From Bacteroidales bacterium (GTDB lineage Bacteria > Bacteroidota > Bacteroidia > Bacteroidales > Paludibacteraceae): DNA of 56,479 nt. The DNA is taken from positions 1-56,479 of the forward strand of contig JALFGC010000061.1 of assembly GCA_022777485.1 (NCBI GenBank). Reading direction: 5' to 3'. Position numbers and translations under genes: made by a program. The notes beneath the pieces were generated by a model that saw only the letters and a program-made list of their open reading frames with translations, was not told the origin of the DNA and ran no database searches. This document shows positions 34,837 through 43,012 of this stretch, piece after piece; positions within the stretch are counted from its first letter, which is position 1; each line of letters begins with the position of its first letter.

Positions 34837-36159
34837 ATGAAAAAACAGCTCCATTATGCCTTGTACTTGGTACTTTGTACCTTTGTACCTTTCATCTCCC
34901 TCTCCGCAGCGGAGACCACATTGTGGGAATCAACCTACACCGATGGTGTGGAAATCAACAGCGAGACCGTCGCTTCTTTCAACGCAGGCGACACCCTCCG
35001 TATCTATCTCTCTGTGCCTGAGTCCGGCGCGAACTTCAAAATCTGCTACAAAGGTGCACCTGACTGGTCCGAGACCGCTATCCCCTCACTCAACTCACAA
35101 TGGCCGTGGGTCAACGGTGGCGAAGACCATTTCGACCTGACCTTCACGCAAGAAGACATTACAGCTTTCTCGGGAAAGAATATCTATATCTATCAAGGGG
35201 AGAGCAGCCTCATTAGCAAAGTCACATTGGTAACCGAAGACCAAGATCCCGAAACACAAGACCCGGAGCCCCAACCGACCGACCGCGTTGCAGAAACACT
35301 ATGGGAAGGAACGCAAGTGCTGGGTGCAGAGGGAAATGACGGCTTTGGCATCGATGCTACCAAACTGCAAAACTTGGCGCTCAACGACTCTATCGCAATC
35401 ACCATTACCGATCTCACCGACTCCTATTGCCAAATCAATATCGCTGCTAACAATCCATGGACTCCTATTCCCGGTACGAACTGGGAGTCGCTGACTGCAG
35501 CAGGCACTTATCGTTATGCCGTGGCTGATGCTGACCTCATTGCCAATATCAAATCTTCTGGTCTGACCATTCAGGGCAAACTCTGTACCGTGACCAAACT
35601 GCAACTCCTGCCTTACCAAGAGCCGGGCGATGATCCCGAACCACAGCCCGAAACCAAAGAATATGAAGACCAAACCGTCTGGACCGGAAACACCGCTATC
35701 TCGTGGAATCCGAAGGAATACCCGGGTGAAGAATTCGATACCTACAATGTGCAACAGGATATGTTGGCAGGGCTTGCCAAAAATGACAGTATCAAGATCT
35801 ATTACACCGATGCGATCGAAGGAGCACAGTTCGCTCTTACCTATAAAGCCGGAGATAAATGGTCTTGGACTGACCTTGCTGTTACCAACCACACCTCCTT
35901 CTTCGCCTACAAAGTCGCAACCGATGAGATAGCACAGGATATTGCCGACCATGGTCTCGTCATCCGCGGACAAGGCTACCATGCTACACGCATCGTCATC
36001 GGCAAACCTAAAGACACCACCTTCGGCGTGGAAAATACTCCCTTCCCTTCAGGGGAGGGTTGGGGAGAGGCTTCCAAAATTCTTCGCAACGGACAACTTA
36101 TTATCATCCGCAACGGTGTGGAGTACAACGCCAACGGCGCATTGGTAGTTTTACGGTAA
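34837..36159 (+). CDS. Three-module secreted protein of the mannan locus with C-terminal tail
   Basis: This 440-residue protein has a type I signal peptide (ending ISLSAAE). Three related modules of about 100-120 residues begin TLWESTYTDG (about 27), TLWEGTQVLG (about 153) and TVWTGNTAIS (about 285). Each ends in a strand like GLTIQGKLCTVTKLQL or GLVIRGQGYHATRIVI. Acidic Pro/Glu linkers (PETQDPEPQPTD, EPGDDPEPQPETK) separate them. A GC-rich palindrome encodes TPFPSGEGWGEA near residue 403, before a tail ILRNGQLIIIRNGVEYNANGALVVL shared with the next protein. It is a candidate mannan-binding surface protein in the SusE/F position. Confidence 0.65.
   Translation: MKKQLHYALYLVLCTFVPFISLSAAETTLWESTYTDGVEINSETVASFNAGDTLRIYLSVPESGANFKICYKGAPDWSETAIPSLNSQWPWVNGGEDHFDLTFTQEDITAFSGKNIYIYQGESSLISKVTLVTEDQDPETQDPEPQPTDRVAETLWEGTQVLGAEGNDGFGIDATKLQNLALNDSIAITITDLTDSYCQINIAANNPWTPIPGTNWESLTAAGTYRYAVADADLIANIKSSGLTIQGKLCTVTKLQLLPYQEPGDDPEPQPETKEYEDQTVWTGNTAISWNPKEYPGEEFDTYNVQQDMLAGLAKNDSIKIYYTDAIEGAQFALTYKAGDKWSWTDLAVTNHTSFFAYKVATDEIAQDIADHGLVIRGQGYHATRIVIGKPKDTTFGVENTPFPSGEGWGEASKILRNGQLIIIRNGVEYNANGALVVLR
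34861..34892. repeat. GTACTTTGTACCTTTGTACC array in a signal-peptide coding region
   Basis: About four imperfect GTACYTTT units encode YLVLCTFVPF, the hydrophobic core of the signal peptide. Confidence 0.75.
36039..36070. repeat. In-frame GC-rich palindrome with third arm
   Basis: CCCTTC and AGGGGAGGG arms are followed by TTGGGGAGAGG, the layout of 26188-26220. It encodes PFPSGEGWGE between module 3 and the C-terminal tail. Confidence 0.85.
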
Positions 36160-36218
36160 AATGACCAGTCACAATCAATAGTCAAAAAAATATAACTAAC
36201 AAATAAAATTTAACGAAT

Positions 36219-37112
36219 ATGATCAATGTAATTAATCGTACCCTTGGGGCTAAGAAAAAAGTAGTTTCTATCTTTAGCATCTTACTAATGTTTACTGCGA
36301 CAAGTCACGCAGAAGTTGTTTGGAACGGAAATGCCCATAATGTTGGATCGTGGAACTCAAAGCGGTTTGCTGTATCCGAATACACTGTATTGTCAACTGC
36401 ATCCGAAGGAGATGTTATCGCTTTAACAATTACCGCCGTGGATAACACTAACGATAAAAAAGGTCGTATTACCCTGCAATCTTATCATTATCAAACAATG
36501 GGCTCGTATGATGAACATAACGTGACAGCCACCGGAGTGTTTTATTTTACATTAACTAAGCAAGCCGTTGACTCATTGAAAACAACCGGATTCAATGTTA
36601 CAGGTGAGAACTTTACATTTAATAAAGTGGAGTTACTTTATAAGAAAGCACTCTGGACGGGAGCACTTGGCGGAAATGCAGATTGGATACAAAGTAATCC
36701 TTTAGAAAAACAAATTTTCTCTGACTTAAAAGAAGGTGATATAATAAGTATTGAGTGTAAAAATCTCACAGATACGCTCAGTAATAAGTGGGGACACGCC
36801 TGCGTGCTACGATATAACTATGCAGACAACATTATTGACAAGTGGACTAATGTAGCAGGCACATATCATAAAGTTCTAACTTTAGATGATGTAACCAAGT
36901 TAAAAGAAGAAGGTAAAGACATCATCTTGGTAGCTCGTTGGCTGGTTATCACTTCTCTGAATACCTATTTAGAGGCAAAACCAAATCCCGGCCCTGCAAC
37001 CGCTATTGACAATACTAATGCCAATGCCAATGCCGTGAAGAGCCTCCGCAACGGACGACTCATTATCCTGCGTGACAACAAGACATATAATGTAATGGGA
37101 CAAGTAGAATAA
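36219..37112 (+). CDS. Two-module secreted protein of the mannan locus with C-terminal tail
   Basis: This 297-residue protein has a signal peptide (IFSILLMFTATSHA). Module 1 starts VVWNGNAHNVGSW and closes GFNVTGENFTFNKVELL; module 2 starts ALWTGALGGNADW. It ends SLRNGRLIILRDNKTYNVMG, the same tail as the preceding protein. The gene is visibly richer in A and T than its neighbours, with AT-rich third positions, so it may have been acquired separately or be diverging fast. The function is inferred from position only. Confidence 0.6.
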   Translation: MINVINRTLGAKKKVVSIFSILLMFTATSHAEVVWNGNAHNVGSWNSKRFAVSEYTVLSTASEGDVIALTITAVDNTNDKKGRITLQSYHYQTMGSYDEHNVTATGVFYFTLTKQAVDSLKTTGFNVTGENFTFNKVELLYKKALWTGALGGNADWIQSNPLEKQIFSDLKEGDIISIECKNLTDTLSNKWGHACVLRYNYADNIIDKWTNVAGTYHKVLTLDDVTKLKEEGKDIILVARWLVITSLNTYLEAKPNPGPATAIDNTNANANAVKSLRNGRLIILRDNKTYNVMGQVE

Positions 37113-37117
37113 CCCCT

Positions 37118-39253
37118 ATGCAAACAGCCAAATCGATACTTCTTGCGCTGTGCGCCTGCCTTCTGGCGGGCGTGCAGTTGCATGCCATAGAGTTGTTACC
37201 CACCTTCGGTGACATCGACCATATCCATCTCCCGGCGCTCCTCGTGCAGCACGCCGACGGCGACCAGAGTCTGCAACTGAGACCGCAGGACACAACCTAT
37301 ATCGACAATCCGCAGTATAAGGAGACGGTGATCGCCACCAAAGATATAGTGCAGCCGTTTTATGTAACCATCCATGTGCGGAAATGGAAAAGCGTGGACA
37401 TCACCGAGACATGGTACGAGATCTCGCACACCGAGAAGAAACCCGTGCGTCTGCAACGCTTTGACAGCGGCTATCTGCCTATTGAGGGCGATGACCCTCA
37501 CCTGCTGCATCTGCATGGTAACTGGGCGGCGGAAGGTGTGCCTACCGTCGAACGTCTCACGCGTGGCGTGAAATCTATCCGCAACTCCGATGGCGCGCGT
37601 AATGCACATCTGGATGCACCCGAAGTAATGATTGCGCTAGACGGCGTACCCCAAGAGAACTACGGACGTGTGCTCGGTGCGGCGCTCTGCTGGTCCGGTA
37701 ACTTCGAACTCCGTGTAGCAGCCACCGACGAGAAAGGTTTTCATTTCTATGCCGGTATAGACCCTATGGCGTCCGAGTATGTATTGGAGCCGAAGAAAGT
37801 CTTCTCTACGCCCCATCTGGCTTATACATGGTCAAACGAAGGCATGGGTGGTGTCTCCCGCGCGTTCCATCGTTGGGCACGCACTTGCGGCATGCTCCAT
37901 AACGGCAATGCCACCCGCGACATCCTCCTCAATAGCTGGGAGGGTATCTATTTCGACATCACGGAAGAACGCATCCTCGCGATGATGAACGACATCGCTG
38001 CTTTCGGTGGAGAACTGTTTGTCATGGACGACGGCTGGTTCGGTTCTAAGTACCAGCGCAACTCCGACAATGCCGCTCTCGGCGACTGGGTGGTGGATAC
38101 CCGCAAGCTGCCCAACGGTCTGAAAGCCCTCACCGACGCAGCCAAAGAACGGCATATCAAATTTGGCATTTGGATCGAACCCGAAGCGACCAACACCCTG
38201 TCCGAACTCTATGAACAACACCCCGACTGGGTGCTGCAAGAACGCAACCGCGAACTCAAACTTGGACGAGGCGGCACCCAACTGGTGCTGGACATGACCA
38301 ACCCAAAGGTGCAGGATTTTGTTTTTAATATCGTGGATGACTTACTCACTAAACACCCCGAAATCTCCTATATCAAATGGGATGCCAACGCCTCTATCCA
38401 GAACTGCGGTTCGCCCTATCTGGATCAAATAGCGAAGCGGTCTAACAGTGCATACGGTCTGACTTCTAACCTCTATGTGGACTACCATCTTGGGCTAGTC
38501 AAGACGCTCGAACGCATCCGCGCAAAATACCCGAACGTAGTCATCCAGAACTGCGCCTCCGGCGGCGGACGCGCCAACTACGGTCTCATGCCGTATTTCG
38601 ACGAGTTCTGGGTATCAGACAACAACGACGCCCTCCAACGCGTCTATATCCAATGGGGCACCTCGTATTTCTTCCCCTCCAACGCAATGGCGCAGCACAT
38701 TGGCGGTTCTCCCTACCTCATGACCGGACGCACGACACCGATTAAGTTCCGTTGCGATGTAGCGATGTCGGGACGCCTGGGTATGGAGCTCCAGCCGGCG
38801 CACATGACCGATGAAGAACGCGCCCAGTGTACCATCGCTTTTGCCGACTATAAAGAGATGCGCGAACTCATCCAGCTCGGCAACCTCTATCGTCTGGTAT
38901 CTCCGTATCAACCCGTACCGGTAGTGGAACGACAGCAGGTGGCTTCCCTCATGTACGTCTCGGATACCAAAGACCACGCCGTTCTCTTCGCCTACGGACT
39001 ATCATCCTTCATGAAGCAGTCGAGCCGCCGCATCCGTCTGGCAGGTCTCGATCCCGACCGCACTTATACGCTCCATGAGAAGAACATCCGCGTAGCCTAC
39101 CACCATGACCGAAACGCTTGGGGAGAAGGCGAGCCTTGCGAGTTAGACGGCAAATCCTTCACCGGCGCCTACCTCATGTCCGTCGGACTGGAGATTCCGC
39201 TCTCTACGGAATATAACATCGATTACCCCTCCCGCATCTTTGAGTTGAAATGA
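37118..39253 (+). CDS. GH36 alpha-galactosidase
   Basis: This 711-residue protein has a signal peptide (LLALCACLLAGVQLHA), so it is probably periplasmic. GH36 landmarks are LLNSWEGIYFD, FVMDDGWFGSK, YIKWDANAS (nucleophile D422), CASGGGRANYGLMPYFDEFW and VSDNND (acid/base D501). It should remove alpha-1,6-galactose side chains from galactomannan oligosaccharides, opening the backbone to GH26. It overlaps the next gene by 4 nt (ATGA), typical of translational coupling. Confidence 0.94.
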   Translation: MQTAKSILLALCACLLAGVQLHAIELLPTFGDIDHIHLPALLVQHADGDQSLQLRPQDTTYIDNPQYKETVIATKDIVQPFYVTIHVRKWKSVDITETWYEISHTEKKPVRLQRFDSGYLPIEGDDPHLLHLHGNWAAEGVPTVERLTRGVKSIRNSDGARNAHLDAPEVMIALDGVPQENYGRVLGAALCWSGNFELRVAATDEKGFHFYAGIDPMASEYVLEPKKVFSTPHLAYTWSNEGMGGVSRAFHRWARTCGMLHNGNATRDILLNSWEGIYFDITEERILAMMNDIAAFGGELFVMDDGWFGSKYQRNSDNAALGDWVVDTRKLPNGLKALTDAAKERHIKFGIWIEPEATNTLSELYEQHPDWVLQERNRELKLGRGGTQLVLDMTNPKVQDFVFNIVDDLLTKHPEISYIKWDANASIQNCGSPYLDQIAKRSNSAYGLTSNLYVDYHLGLVKTLERIRAKYPNVVIQNCASGGGRANYGLMPYFDEFWVSDNNDALQRVYIQWGTSYFFPSNAMAQHIGGSPYLMTGRTTPIKFRCDVAMSGRLGMELQPAHMTDEERAQCTIAFADYKEMRELIQLGNLYRLVSPYQPVPVVERQQVASLMYVSDTKDHAVLFAYGLSSFMKQSSRRIRLAGLDPDRTYTLHEKNIRVAYHHDRNAWGEGEPCELDGKSFTGAYLMSVGLEIPLSTEYNIDYPSRIFELK

Positions 39254-40353
39254 GACCCTTATTTTCCTTCGTACATCAATCGTACATCGTACTTCTGTCC
39301 CTCGTCCTTCTCGCGGCTTGCCAGCCGACCAAACCGCGAGTTCTCTTCGGTCACCAGGACGATGTCGTCTATGGCTCCGACTGGCAGCGCCTATCGGATA
39401 GTGCTTACACCGACACACGCTCGTGTATCTATGATGTGACCGGTCAATGGCCTGATCTCATCGGTTTTGACATCGGCGGTATTGAACTGTGCCACGCACG
39501 TAACCTCGACTTGGTGCCTTTTTCCCGCATGATAGAGGAGTGTGCCCGTCAGTTTGAGCGCGGCGGTAAAGTGACGCTCTCTTGGCATGCCCGCAACCCC
39601 CTCACGGGCGGTAACTCGTGGGACACCACACCCTGCCTTACGCAAATCGTCGATTCCTCTACTGCCGTGCATGACACCATGCAGGTGTGGATAGAACGCG
39701 CCGCGGCTTTCGTGGCGCAGGTGGCGGCACTCCAGACCCAACCCGACCAACTCATCGTCCGTCTCTGGCATGAGCAGTCCGGCAACTGGTTCTGGTGGGG
39801 ACGCGAAGCCGGCTCGGCGGAGGACTATATCGCCCTCTGGCAATGGACACGCAATGATATGAATCTTCGAATTCCCAAATCTTCAAATTTTCAAATCTTA
39901 TACGCCTATTCTCCCGACAAACTGACGCGCTATGAAGATACGCCCGAAGGGGCATACCGCGAGACCGCAGAGTGGTACCCTGGCGACGAATACGTGGACA
40001 TCATTGGCACCGACTGCTACCACCACGGCGGAGCCGAAGGCACAGAGGACTATCTCTATCGTGCCCACCGCCAGTTAGACGCTGCGGCAAGAATGGCAAA
40101 AGAGCACGGCAAACGCTTCGCTTTTACAGAGACCGGCTGCGAGGCGCTTCGGTGCCCTCACTGGTACACTACCGTCCTCCTCCCGCTCCTGCGTGAATAC
40201 CCGGACATCGAATACGTCCTCGTCTGGCGCAACGCCTGGGATATTCCTTCCCATTACTTCCTCCCGCTCCCGGGCACCCCCGAAGCGGAAGACTTCAAAA
40301 TATTTATGAACCAACTCAGAATCGTACATCGTACATCTGTAAATCGAAAATAA
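39250..40353 (+). CDS. Second GH26 mannanase/mannobiohydrolase-type lipoprotein
   Basis: This 367-residue protein has a lipobox (LLSLVLLAAC). GH26 catalytic residues are E175 in VRLWHEQSGNWFWWG and E294 in AFTETGCE, with EWYPGDEYVDIIGTDCY between. Pairing with GH36 suggests periplasmic cleavage of imported oligosaccharides to mannobiose. Three repeat patches affect it: GTACATCG units in the signal peptide, a TTCAAAT array encoding RIPKSSNFQI (about residues 204-216), and GTACATC units that encode the C-terminal RIVHRTSVNRK. Confidence 0.9.
   Translation: MRPLFSFVHQSYIVLLSLVLLAACQPTKPRVLFGHQDDVVYGSDWQRLSDSAYTDTRSCIYDVTGQWPDLIGFDIGGIELCHARNLDLVPFSRMIEECARQFERGGKVTLSWHARNPLTGGNSWDTTPCLTQIVDSSTAVHDTMQVWIERAAAFVAQVAALQTQPDQLIVRLWHEQSGNWFWWGREAGSAEDYIALWQWTRNDMNLRIPKSSNFQILYAYSPDKLTRYEDTPEGAYRETAEWYPGDEYVDIIGTDCYHHGGAEGTEDYLYRAHRQLDAAARMAKEHGKRFAFTETGCEALRCPHWYTTVLLPLLREYPDIEYVLVWRNAWDIPSHYFLPLPGTPEAEDFKIFMNQLRIVHRTSVNRK
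39267..39296. repeat. CGTACATC units in the second GH26 signal-peptide region
   Basis: CGTACATCAAT, CGTACATCG and TACTTC units encode FVHQSYIVLL just before the lipobox. Confidence 0.8.
39861..39899. repeat. In-frame TTCAAAT/TTCGAAT tandem array in the second GH26 gene
   Basis: Four imperfect 8-9 bp units (AATCTTCG, CCAAATCTTC, AAATTTTC, AAATCTT) encode LRIPKSSNFQIL between otherwise conserved blocks. Confidence 0.85.
40320..40345. repeat. CGTACATC units at the 3' end of the second GH26 gene
   Basis: Two perfect CGTACATC units plus a partial one encode IVHRTS, the C-terminus of the enzyme. Confidence 0.85.
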
Positions 40354-40358
40354 TACGT

Positions 40359-41558
40359 ATGTCTTATAAAGATAAAATACAAACTCTCCGCGCTGCACAT
40401 GAGGCGCTGCTCTCCCGTCCGAATGAACCCATAGAAGGCGGAAACGGAATATATACCAAATACCAATACCCGATTCTCACGGCGGAGCATACGCCGCTGG
40501 AGTGGCGCTATGATTTCAATGAGCAGGACAATCCCTACTTGATGCAGCGCATCATGATGAACGCGGTGCTCAATGCAGGAGCCATCCTTTTTGAAGGCAA
40601 ATACACCGTAGTAGCGCGTGTGGAAGGAGCCGACCGTAAGTCCTTCTTTGCGGTAGCGCAATCGCCCAACGGCATCGACAACTGGCGTTTCTGGCCGGAA
40701 CCCGTCACCATGCCCGACGGCAATAACGCACCCGCAACGAACGTCTATGACATGCGCCTCACGCGTCATGAGGACGGATGGATATACGGAATCTTCTGCG
40801 TGGAGCGGCACGACGAGACCAAACCTTACGACACCTCCGCCGCTACGGCTGCCGCAGGCATAGCCCGCACAAAAGACCTCATTCACTGGGAGCGGCTCGA
40901 TGACCTCAAGTCCCTCTGCCAGCAGCGTAATGTGGTGCTGCACCCTGAGTTTATCCGCACGCAAATGGTAAATGGTAAATGTGTAAATGGTAAATGGTAT
41001 GCCCTCTACACCCGTCCGCAAGACGGCTTTATCGATACCGGCAAAGGCGGAGGCATAGGCTGGACGCTCACACCCGATATCACGCATGCTGAGGTGCGCA
41101 ACGAACGCATCATCTACCCACGCGCTTATCATACCGTCTATGAAGTGAAGAACGGGGAAGGCCCCGCACCCATTAAGACCGCCAAAGGATGGCTACACCT
41201 TGCTCACGGCGTGCGTGCCACCGCTTCCGGGCTCCGTTATGTGCTCTATATGTATATGACCGCCCTTGATGACACCACACGGGTCATTGCCCGACCGGGT
41301 GGATGGTTCCTTGTGCCCGAAGGCAACGAGTACATCGGAGATGTGATGAATGTAGCCTTCTCCAATGGCTGGATAGAACGCGACGGCAAGGTGTATATCT
41401 ACTACGCTTCGGCGGACACCCGTCTACATGTGGCTACTACTACCGTGGACCGGCTCCTCGACTACTGCCTCAATACTCCGGAGGATGGCTTGACGACCTC
41501 TGCTTCCGTGGAGAAAATCAATGCCCTCGTCGCAAAAAATGCCTCAATGTCTAAATAA
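40359..41558 (+). CDS. GH130 beta-1,4-mannosylglucose phosphorylase
   Basis: This 399-residue cytoplasmic enzyme has no signal peptide. It closely follows GH130 subfamily 1: GNGIYTKYQYPILTAEHTPL, RIMMNAVLNAGA, ATNVYDMRLT with D131 at the catalytic position, HPEF, and YTRPQDGFIDTGKGGGIGW. It phosphorolyses Man-beta-1,4-Glc to mannose-1-phosphate and glucose. A GGTAAAT array inserts QMVNGKCVNGKW (about residues 203-214), where relatives have only a short DGK-type turn. Its neighbours supply mannosylglucose (epimerase) and the transporter. Confidence 0.94.
   Translation: MSYKDKIQTLRAAHEALLSRPNEPIEGGNGIYTKYQYPILTAEHTPLEWRYDFNEQDNPYLMQRIMMNAVLNAGAILFEGKYTVVARVEGADRKSFFAVAQSPNGIDNWRFWPEPVTMPDGNNAPATNVYDMRLTRHEDGWIYGIFCVERHDETKPYDTSAATAAAGIARTKDLIHWERLDDLKSLCQQRNVVLHPEFIRTQMVNGKCVNGKWYALYTRPQDGFIDTGKGGGIGWTLTPDITHAEVRNERIIYPRAYHTVYEVKNGEGPAPIKTAKGWLHLAHGVRATASGLRYVLYMYMTALDDTTRVIARPGGWFLVPEGNEYIGDVMNVAFSNGWIERDGKVYIYYASADTRLHVATTTVDRLLDYCLNTPEDGLTTSASVEKINALVAKNASMSK
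40964..40999. repeat. In-frame AAATGGT tandem array in the GH130 gene
   Basis: Four AAATGGT-type units, interrupted once by GTGT, encode QMVNGKCVNGKW. The peptide visibly duplicates VNGK. Confidence 0.92.
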
Positions 41559-41584
41559 AGGACCCATACGGCAAAGCAGATCGT

Positions 41585-43012
41585 ATGAACGAAGTGAATA
41601 AAGAAATGGTAAATGATAAAATGGCAAATAGCAAGTGGTTTCGCCATGTAGGCTACGGTTTCGGCGATATGTCCTCGTCGATGTTCTGGAAAGTCTTTTC
41701 CTATTACCTGCCGTTCTTCTACAGTAACATCTTCGGGCTCTCGCTCAAGGATGCCGGAATCATCCTCCTTGTCACGCGTATCTGGGACGCAGTCTCCGAT
41801 CCGATGATGGGGATTATAGCCGATCGTACGCAGACGCGGTGGGGCAAGTATAGGCCTTATCTGCTTTTTGTAGCACCGCTTTTCTCTATCGCTGGCATCT
41901 TGCTCTTTACTACACCCGATTGGGGGTACACCGCCAAGCTTATTTGGGCGTATGTAACCTATATCCTGATGATGACCGTTTATACGGGTATCAATGTGCC
42001 GTACGGTGCTATGCTGGGTGTAATGACGGAAGACTCACAAGAGAAAACAGTCTATTCGTCCTTCCGTATGTTCTTTGCTTACGGCGGTTCATTCCTCGCC
42101 CTCTTTCTATGGGAACCGCTCTGCAACGCCCTTGGCGGCTATAATACGCCTCAGGGCTGGTTCTGGGCGATGGGGGTCATTGCGTCTGCCTGCTTCGTGC
42201 TCTTCATCTGTTGTTTTGCGCTCACACGTGAAGAACTGAAAACAGTCTCTACAGTCTCTATCGGTTCGGATTTCAAGGCACTATTGAGCAACAAGCCCTG
42301 GTGGATACTCATCGGTGCAGCCCTTTGCTTTAATCTCTTCTGCACCGTCCGCGGTGCTACGGTAGCGTACTATTTCGCCGACATCATACCTGCCGGAGCG
42401 CAACTGGCTATCGGTCGATGGTCGTTCTTGTTTTATGCCGGCTTGTTCCTTGCTGTAGGCGAGGTCTCTAATATGATAGGTGTCGCACTCTGCGTGCCTA
42501 TCGCTGCGCGGTTCGGCAAGAAATCAACCTTTATTGCTGTCAATATCGCATTGTGTGTACTCTCGGTGTTGTTCTTCTTTATTCCTGTTTCGCAGACCGG
42601 CTTCTGGCTCATGCTCCTCGCTCAGATACTTATCTCTATGCTCACGGGAGTGATGTCTCCTCTGGTATGGTCGATGTATGCCGATGTGTCCGACTATGCC
42701 GAGCAGGAATACAAAACAGCCTCCACAGGACTAATCTTTTCCTCGTCCTCCATGGCGCAGAAGTTTGGCGGTGCAATCGGCGGTTCAGCGGCTCTGTGGC
42801 TTCTCGCCGCCTGCGGCTATATTTCAAACCCACAAACAGGCGAAGCCTTCACCCAGCCGGATTCTGCGCTTCTCTGCCTCCGATGCCTGATGTCCTTCAT
42901 TCCGGCAGTTGTGAGTGTCATCGCAGTACTTGTGGTATCGTCCTATCCGCTCACTACGGCAAAGATGGCAGAGATTGATGCCCAACTAAAAATTCAAAGA
43001 CAAAATGATTAG
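41585..43012 (+). CDS. GPH-family sugar:cation symporter, probable mannobiose transporter
   Basis: This 475-residue protein has about 12 hydrophobic helices. It shows the GPH/MFS signatures GYGFGDMSSSMFWKVFSYYLPFFYSNIFG, RIWDAVSDPMMGIIADRTQTRWGKYRPY and MTEDSQEKTVYSSFRMFFAYGG. Context says it brings mannobiose into the cytoplasm. The N-terminal NKEMVNDKMANSKW is encoded by an AAATGGTAAATGATAAAATGGCAAAT-like array split over about four units (41604-41633), so ATG 41621 is an alternative start. Confidence 0.92.
   Translation: MNEVNKEMVNDKMANSKWFRHVGYGFGDMSSSMFWKVFSYYLPFFYSNIFGLSLKDAGIILLVTRIWDAVSDPMMGIIADRTQTRWGKYRPYLLFVAPLFSIAGILLFTTPDWGYTAKLIWAYVTYILMMTVYTGINVPYGAMLGVMTEDSQEKTVYSSFRMFFAYGGSFLALFLWEPLCNALGGYNTPQGWFWAMGVIASACFVLFICCFALTREELKTVSTVSIGSDFKALLSNKPWWILIGAALCFNLFCTVRGATVAYYFADIIPAGAQLAIGRWSFLFYAGLFLAVGEVSNMIGVALCVPIAARFGKKSTFIAVNIALCVLSVLFFFIPVSQTGFWLMLLAQILISMLTGVMSPLVWSMYADVSDYAEQEYKTASTGLIFSSSSMAQKFGGAIGGSAALWLLAACGYISNPQTGEAFTQPDSALLCLRCLMSFIPAVVSVIAVLVVSSYPLTTAKMAEIDAQLKIQRQND
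41604..41633. repeat. AAATGGTAAATG array at the symporter start
   Basis: AAATGGT, AAATGATA, AAATGGC and AAATAGC units form the coding start. This is the same family as 40964-40999. Confidence 0.8.

Noticed and set aside
40964..40999. Short tandem repeats considered as CRISPR-like arrays
   Set aside because: Units are 7-12 bp with no spacers of regular length, no leader, and no cas genes in the window.
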